DNA of 10,179 bases from Actinomycetota bacterium (GTDB lineage Bacteria; Actinomycetota; Acidimicrobiia; Acidimicrobiales; UBA8592). Under the pieces are notes generated by a model. The model ran no database searches, was not told the DNA's origin, and saw only the letters and a list, made by a program, of their open reading frames with translations. Below are positions 7,397-10,179 of this stretch, in pieces. The translations under genes and the position numbers were made by a program. The DNA is taken from contig PAYW01000008.1 of NCBI GenBank assembly GCA_002715425.1, forward strand, positions 19,814 to 29,992, in the 5' to 3' direction. The first letter of the stretch is position 1. Each line of letters begins with the position of its first letter.

Positions 7397-7448
7397 AATA
7401 TTTTGTCAGGTCAGGTTACCCAATTTTTTTGGTCCGATTTGGCCTTGA

Positions 7449-7466
7449 TTGTTTAAATTTAAACAA
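7449..7466. promoter_or_regulatory. 18-bp perfect palindrome abutting a ribosome-binding site
   Basis: TTGTTTAAATTTAAACAA reads identically on both strands. Its last two A bases are the first two bases of the AAGGAG ribosome site (7465-7470) of the next gene. As DNA it is a symmetric site a dimeric regulator could bind; as RNA it can fold into a 7-bp stem with an AAUU loop touching the ribosome site. Either reading suggests control of the small membrane protein. Function is inferred from position and symmetry only. Confidence 0.5.
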
Positions 7467-7481
7467 GGAGCTTTCACAATT

Positions 7482-7814
7482 ATGATGTCAACATTTGTGA
7501 CACTTATCATTATGGGAATGTTGCTGCAGGGCGTAGTTGCCGTGTTAGACAGCATTCTCGATTTAGCCGGAGTAGGTGGCATGATCAAAGGATTACCACT
7601 CATCGGCTCTAACCTATCCCTAGTTTGGGCGTATCTGTTCGTACTTGCGACAGATGTAAACGGCGATGGTGCCGCGCTCGGTTTCGGAGCAAGCGCCGAA
7701 GTTTTGGGTCTTGGTCGATTTGGTATGGACGTCGCTACGGCGCTCATTATCTTGGCCTTCGTCCCAGTCCGAGATGCAGCTATCTCCGCTCTAGGAAAGG
7801 GTGTTGGAAGGTAA
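7482..7814 (+). CDS. Unrecognised small membrane protein
   Basis: This 110-residue protein is one I do not recognise. It has three hydrophobic stretches: about 4-30 (VTLIIMGMLLQGVVAVLDSI and onward), 44-57 (NLSLVWAYLFVLAT) and 83-101 (DVATALIILAFVPVRDAAI). It ends in a small basic tail, GKGVGR. Between the second and third stretches, DVNGDG (58-63) resembles the D-x-N-x-D-G calcium loop core, but the twelfth position of a full EF-hand loop is Gly, so calcium binding is doubtful. There is no signal peptidase site. The ATG at 7482 is chosen because AAGGAG at 7465-7470 is 11 nt upstream; a TTG at 7449 would sit before that site. It stands alone: a repeat-rich leader before it and a strong terminator 21 nt after its stop. 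The strong translation and termination signals suggest a real, well-expressed gene. Confidence 0.75.
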   Translation: MMSTFVTLIIMGMLLQGVVAVLDSILDLAGVGGMIKGLPLIGSNLSLVWAYLFVLATDVNGDGAALGFGASAEVLGLGRFGMDVATALIILAFVPVRDAAISALGKGVGR

Positions 7815-7835
7815 TAACTTTCCCACGAACTGGTT

Positions 7836-7861
7836 AAAAGCCGCCCTTCGGGGCGGCTTTT
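7836..7861 (+). terminator. Strong intrinsic terminator of the small membrane-protein gene
   Basis: A perfect 11-bp stem (AAAAGCCGCCC at 7836-7846 and GGGCGGCTTTT at 7851-7861) closes a TTCG tetraloop with a C-G pair, the very stable C(UUCG)G form. The GC core is followed by TTTT and, after GCCG, another TTTT. The A-tract on the left also makes it readable as a terminator on the other strand, though no minus-strand gene needs it. Confidence 0.93.
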
Positions 7862-8059
7862 GCCGTTTTGATAAGCATCGGGTGTCCAGTAGACGAAAAA
7901 CAAATTTCCGAAATATTAGGTCAAAAACAGAAAAAATCTTTGAATAACAGCCTTTTATGCTTACAACCGTGTAATTTAGCCATTATTGGATGTATCGAAG
8001 TTTTCGATATCTTCATCCCTCAGACAGGACAGTCCTGGTTTGGGGACAGGAGGTAAATA
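7862..8059 (+). promoter_or_regulatory. Leader/promoter region of the HU-like gene with several dyads
   Basis: No coding sequence is supported. The stretch should carry the HU promoter; TTGAAT at 7940-7945 is a possible -35, but no convincing -10 is seen. Dyads present are ATTTC/GAAAT (7904-7914), TATCGAA/TTCGATA (7993-8009) and CAGGAC/GTCCTG (8025-8037). Near the gene, TCCTG (8033-8037) is complementary both to CAGGA at 8025-8029 and to CAGGA at 8047-8051. The latter includes part of the ribosome site AGGAGG (8048-8053). Mutually exclusive pairing could expose or hide that site. Confidence 0.45.
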
Positions 8060-8350
8060 ATGAATAAGTCAGAGCTAATTGATGCTATTTCTGGCAGCTC
8101 CGGAGTCGGGAAGGGAGACGTTGATAGTGTCCTGAAGGCCCTTGAAGGAGTTGTTACTAGTGCTGTTTGTGGTGGCGGTGACAAAATTTCACTCAGCGGT
8201 TTTCTCACCTTTGAACGTACCTATCGGAACCCACGAACTGGGAGAAACCCACAAACAGGGGAAACCATTCAGATTGCGGGTTCAAATGCGATTAAGGTTT
8301 CCGCAGGTTCGAAGCTAAAAGCTGCTGCAAAGGCTTCAACACCGGCATAG
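8060..8350 (+). CDS. HU/IHF-family nucleoid DNA-binding protein
   Basis: This 96-residue protein belongs to the bacterial histone-like family, which binds and bends DNA as a dimer in the nucleoid. It starts MNKSELIDAIS, the family opening. The central SLSGFLTFERTYR corresponds to the usual GFGTFE turn, and the DNA-binding arm RNPRTGRNPQTGETIQI (56-72) contains the proline (in GRNPQTG) that intercalates into the minor groove. The C-terminal IKVSAGSKLKAAA is the last helix, followed by a short STPA tail; there is no long lysine-rich extension like that of mycobacterial HupB. The change from GFGTFE to GFLTFE and a CGGGDK insertion-like turn are mild oddities. AGGAGG at 8048-8053 sits 6 nt before the ATG. 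It may be co-transcribed with the following fabZ gene if the hairpin between them is leaky. Confidence 0.93.
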   Translation: MNKSELIDAISGSSGVGKGDVDSVLKALEGVVTSAVCGGGDKISLSGFLTFERTYRNPRTGRNPQTGETIQIAGSNAIKVSAGSKLKAAAKASTPA

Positions 8351-8371
8351 TAGGAATAGATTCTATATGTA

Positions 8372-8402
8372 ACGGAGGGGTCGTCTAGGCGGCCCCTTCC
8401 GT
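8372..8402 (+). terminator. Hairpin between the HU-like gene and fabZ, probable leaky terminator
   Basis: ACGGA-GGGG (8372-8380) pairs with CCCC-T-TCCGT (8393-8402) with one bulged T. The pairing can be continued inward by U-G, C-G and G-C pairs, leaving a TCTAGG loop. About 12 pairs form a GC-rich stem. The following sequence CGTTTCC is a poor T-tract, so termination may be partial. It lies 22 nt after the HU stop and 19 nt before the fabZ start, which fits control of read-through into fabZ. Confidence 0.55.
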
Positions 8403-8420
8403 CGTTTCCAAGGAGAAACT

Positions 8421-8846
8421 ATGCAATTCCTAGCACCCTCTGAAGTCCTTCCGCACCGTGACCCCTTCTTGTTCCTCACAGAAGTAACTGGGTTTGAGAA
8501 AGGAGAGTGGGCTGAAGGGTATTGGCAATTGACCGGTTCTGAAGCATTTTTTACAGGGCATTTTCCTGATAGGCCTACGTTGCCAGGTGTTTTACTCTGT
8601 GAGTCCATTGCGCAGTTAGGGGCCTACTTTGTTTTACAGGATCAACGATTTTCCGGAAAGTTGCCTTTATTCGGAGGGATAGAGAAGGCGCGCTTTAGGC
8701 GGCAGGTCGTTCCGGGAGAACGTGTAGATCTTCGTATCGAGGCAACACGTTTATCTGCCCGAGCAGGTAAGGCCTCTGGTACCGCAACGGTAGATGGTGA
8801 AGTAGCTTGTTCGACTGATCTTGTGTTCGTTGTAGTTGAGGTCTGA
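8421..8846 (+). CDS. fabZ: FabZ-like (3R)-hydroxyacyl-ACP dehydratase
   Basis: This 141-residue hot-dog-fold protein dehydrates 3-hydroxyacyl-ACP to trans-2-enoyl-ACP in fatty-acid elongation. LPHRDPFLFL at 10-19 is the FabZ N-terminal block. The catalytic histidine and glutamate are H47 in FTGHFPDRPTLPGVL and E61 in CESIAQLG, with the same 14-residue spacing as H54/E68 in E. coli. FGGIEKARFRRQVVPGE (84-100) is the usual second half. Length is normal. AAGGAG at 8410-8415 lies 5 nt before the ATG. FabA is less likely given the short length and glutamate instead of aspartate at the second catalytic position. It converges with fabF, 19 nt away, and acts in the same cycle, although it is on the other strand. 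Confidence 0.93.
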   Translation: MQFLAPSEVLPHRDPFLFLTEVTGFEKGEWAEGYWQLTGSEAFFTGHFPDRPTLPGVLLCESIAQLGAYFVLQDQRFSGKLPLFGGIEKARFRRQVVPGERVDLRIEATRLSARAGKASGTATVDGEVACSTDLVFVVVEV

Positions 8847-8865
8847 GTTGGATTGTCAAGTTTTT

Positions 8866-10041
8866 CTATGAGGGTGGCCCAATTACCACAGTCCCGTTAT
8901 GCCCTCCGAAACCAAATGAATTACTCAACGAAGGACCTGGAGCCCAGACTCTAGGTTCACCTACAACTAAATCGATCTGAGATAGCTCCGGATCTACAGC
9001 ACTAGTTCCATGCGTCTGGGGAATCTGTTTATTTTGAATTGCCAAAATAACTGCGACCGCTTCAATAGCTCCTGCAGCCCCTAGTGTGTGCCCAGTTGCA
9101 CCTTTTGTGGAAGTAACTATCGGAGTTTTTGGGCCGAAAGTTCTTACTATTGCTTCTGCTTCAGCTGCATCGTTCAATGGGGTGGAAGTCCCATGTGCGT
9201 TGATATGGGCGATGTCATCGGGATTTAAGCCGGCATCATCTAACGCTGCAGACATGCAACGTACTGCTCCAGCACCCTCTGGAGCGGGAGCAGTGATATG
9301 GTGAGCGTCTGCGGTACTCGCTGACCCAAGGATTTCTCCTAAAATCACAGCATTACGGTTAACAGCGTGCTCCCATTCCTCTAATACAAGAATCCCTGCA
9401 GCTTCAGAGTGCATGAATCCATCCCGATCTGCATCAAATGGTCTACTAATTCCGCAAGATGAAACTGCAGTCATGTTGATAAAACCTTGTCTCCCTATTG
9501 GGGTTAAGGTAGCTTCAGCGCCTCCAGTGAGCATAGCGTTACAGGTTCCATTGCGGATTAACTCAGCAGCACGACCGATTGAGTGAGTTCCAGCAGCGCA
9601 GGCAGTCACTGTAGTTTCAGATGGGCCTTGAAGTCCGTATTTCATAGAGATGCCAGCAGAAGCAGCGTTAGCCATTAGCATGGGAATAAGGAACGGAGAA
9701 ACCCTTCTTGGGCCTTTTTCTGACAATACCTGAACTTGTTTTTCTAAAGTATCAAGTCCTCCAACTCCAGTGCCTACCCAAGAACCGCAACGAGTAGGGT
9801 CACTTATAAAGTCTCCAGCCTGAGTTATGGCCTCATCTGCTGCAGCAAAAGCTAGCTGGGCAAACCTATCGCACCTTCTCGCTTCTTTAGCGTTGCCATC
9901 AAAATACGGGAGGGGATCAAAATCCTGTATTTCGAATCCGTGACTTGGCACACCTGTAAGAAGTCCATTCCAGAAGTCACTACTCCCTTGCCCTACATTC
10001 GCAACAACTCCGACCCCAGTTACGGCAACACGATTGCGCAT
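8866..10041 (-). CDS. fabF: FabF-like 3-oxoacyl-ACP synthase II
   Basis: This 391-residue thiolase-fold condensing enzyme extends acyl-ACP with malonyl-ACP. The catalytic triad is C148 in TACAAGTHS, H283 in NAHGTSTPLND and H318 in STKGATGHTLGAAG, with the conserved lysine K313. The gating loop SFGFGGHN (375-382) carries the conserved phenylalanine; His in place of the more usual Thr after GFGG also occurs in related synthases. It begins [11 protein letters not shown], the standard opening, and is slightly shorter than E. coli FabF (about 412). The ATG at 10041 shares one base with the stop of the upstream ACP gene (TAATG), so the two are translationally coupled. A polyketide ketosynthase is possible on sequence alone, but the ACP and FabZ context favours primary fatty-acid synthesis. 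Confidence 0.93.
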   Translation of the reverse strand: MRNRVAVTGVGVVANVGQGSSDFWNGLLTGVPSHGFEIQDFDPLPYFDGNAKEARRCDRFAQLAFAAADEAITQAGDFISDPTRCGSWVGTGVGGLDTLEKQVQVLSEKGPRRVSPFLIPMLMANAASAGISMKYGLQGPSETTVTACAAGTHSIGRAAELIRNGTCNAMLTGGAEATLTPIGRQGFINMTAVSSCGISRPFDADRDGFMHSEAAGILVLEEWEHAVNRNAVILGEILGSASTADAHHITAPAPEGAGAVRCMSAALDDAGLNPDDIAHINAHGTSTPLNDAAEAEAIVRTFGPKTPIVTSTKGATGHTLGAAGAIEAVAVILAIQNKQIPQTHGTSAVDPELSQIDLVVGEPRVWAPGPSLSNSFGFGGHNGTVVIGPPS

Positions 10042-10179
10042 TAGAGCTTGCTAGATATCAAATTAAATGCATCACCAACTGTTGGAAGGTCTTGGAGTTC
10101 CTCTTCTTCGACAGTTATATCGAACTCTTCTTCGAGTTCCATTACTAATTCAACCAAGTCAAGACTGTCCGCATCTAGA
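10041..10179 (-). CDS. acpP: Acyl carrier protein, 3' part only (5' end outside the window)
   Basis: On the minus strand the last 45 residues are readable: [19 protein letters not shown], then [12 protein letters not shown], then [14 protein letters not shown] and TAA. The DSL serine, where 4'-phosphopantetheine is attached, and the very acidic helix II that docks fatty-acid enzymes are typical of AcpP. The tail [10 protein letters not shown] is also family-like. The gene starts beyond base 10179. It overlaps the fabF start by one nucleotide (TAATG), giving the common acpP-fabF pair. A secondary-metabolism ACP cannot be excluded without the N-terminus, but nothing suggests it. Confidence 0.93.
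   Translation of the reverse strand, partial: LDADSLDLVELVMELEEEFDITVEEEELQDLPTVGDAFNLISSKL

Larger units (their letters stand above)
7269..7448 (+). other. AT-rich intergenic stretch with multiple small inverted repeats
   Basis: No gene is supported here. It contains CATTTTT/AAAAATG (7289-7307), TAGTA/TACTA (7332-7347), AAAAATT/AATTTTT around GAAG (7347-7364) and AGTATT/AATACT around GAAA (7381-7396). There is also a tandem GTCAG GTCAG (7405-7414) and a run of seven T (7424-7430). It should hold the 3' end of the trp transcript and the promoter of the following gene. I cannot fix a -10/-35 pair: TTGACA at 7294-7299 is a perfect -35 but has no matching -10 about 17 bp downstream. Confidence 0.6.

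Noticed and set aside
7449..7481. TTG at 7449 as start of the small membrane protein
   Set aside because: The ribosome site AAGGAG lies downstream of that codon, so it cannot serve it. ATG at 7482 is correctly placed.
7406..7903. A 165-residue open frame on the minus strand across the small membrane-protein gene
   Set aside because: It runs through the strong terminator and lacks any recognisable domain. The plus-strand frame has the ribosome site, hydrophobic pattern and properly placed terminator.
7868..8056. A 62-residue plus-strand open frame between the terminator and the HU gene
   Set aside because: It begins with TTG within the terminator's T-rich tail, has no ribosome site, has ordinary random-looking composition, and spans the HU leader dyads.
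1..10179. Mobile element, CRISPR array, defence or phage system
   Set aside because: No transposase, integrase, terminal repeats, regularly spaced direct repeats or known defence motifs are seen. All genes but one belong to recognisable core families.

Overview
The window is a gene-dense chromosomal stretch of a free-living bacterium with moderate base composition (roughly mid-40s % GC by eye). The gene set and sequence flavour (IGPS with GVNQRDL, a divergent GroES-like protein beside his/trp genes, a YgfZ paralogue inside the trp cluster) suggest a deep-branching actinobacterium, perhaps a marine Acidimicrobiia. That assignment is inference from protein style and synteny, not from a marker gene.

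Layout. Positions 1-7268 (+) form one long histidine/tryptophan block: the 3' end of hisA, hisF, a GroES-like co-chaperonin, trpE, a YgfZ/GcvT-type folate-binding protein, trpC, trpF, trpB and trpA. Several junctions overlap or nearly touch (hisA/hisF 14 nt, GroES-like/trpE 2 nt gap, trpF/trpB 10 nt, trpB/trpA 4 nt). This indicates co-transcription and translational coupling, although the 68-nt gap after hisF could hold a promoter. trpG and trpD are not in the window. Positions 7269-7481 are an AT-rich intergenic stretch full of small inverted repeats, ending in an 18-bp perfect palindrome that touches the Shine-Dalgarno of an unrecognised 110-residue membrane protein (7482-7814). That gene has its own strong terminator with a UUCG-capped stem. 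A further 245 bp with several dyads leads to an HU/IHF-family DNA-binding protein (8060-8350), then a hairpin, then a FabZ-like dehydratase (8421-8846). On the opposite strand, converging on fabZ, lie fabF (10041-8866) and the 3' end of an acyl carrier protein gene that runs off the window.

Together: HisA/HisF make the imidazole ring of histidine (and AICAR). TrpE, TrpC, TrpF and TrpBA cover four of the five chemical steps from chorismate to tryptophan; anthranilate phosphoribosyltransferase and the glutaminase subunit must be encoded elsewhere. FabZ, FabF and ACP belong to type II fatty-acid elongation. I see no classical mobile element, CRISPR array, tRNA or rRNA. The parts that ordinary annotation explains least are the small membrane-protein unit with its repeat-rich leader, the ygfZ start region (strong ribosome site but no ordinary start codon at the right distance), the Trp codons at the trpF/trpB overlap, and the HU leader.
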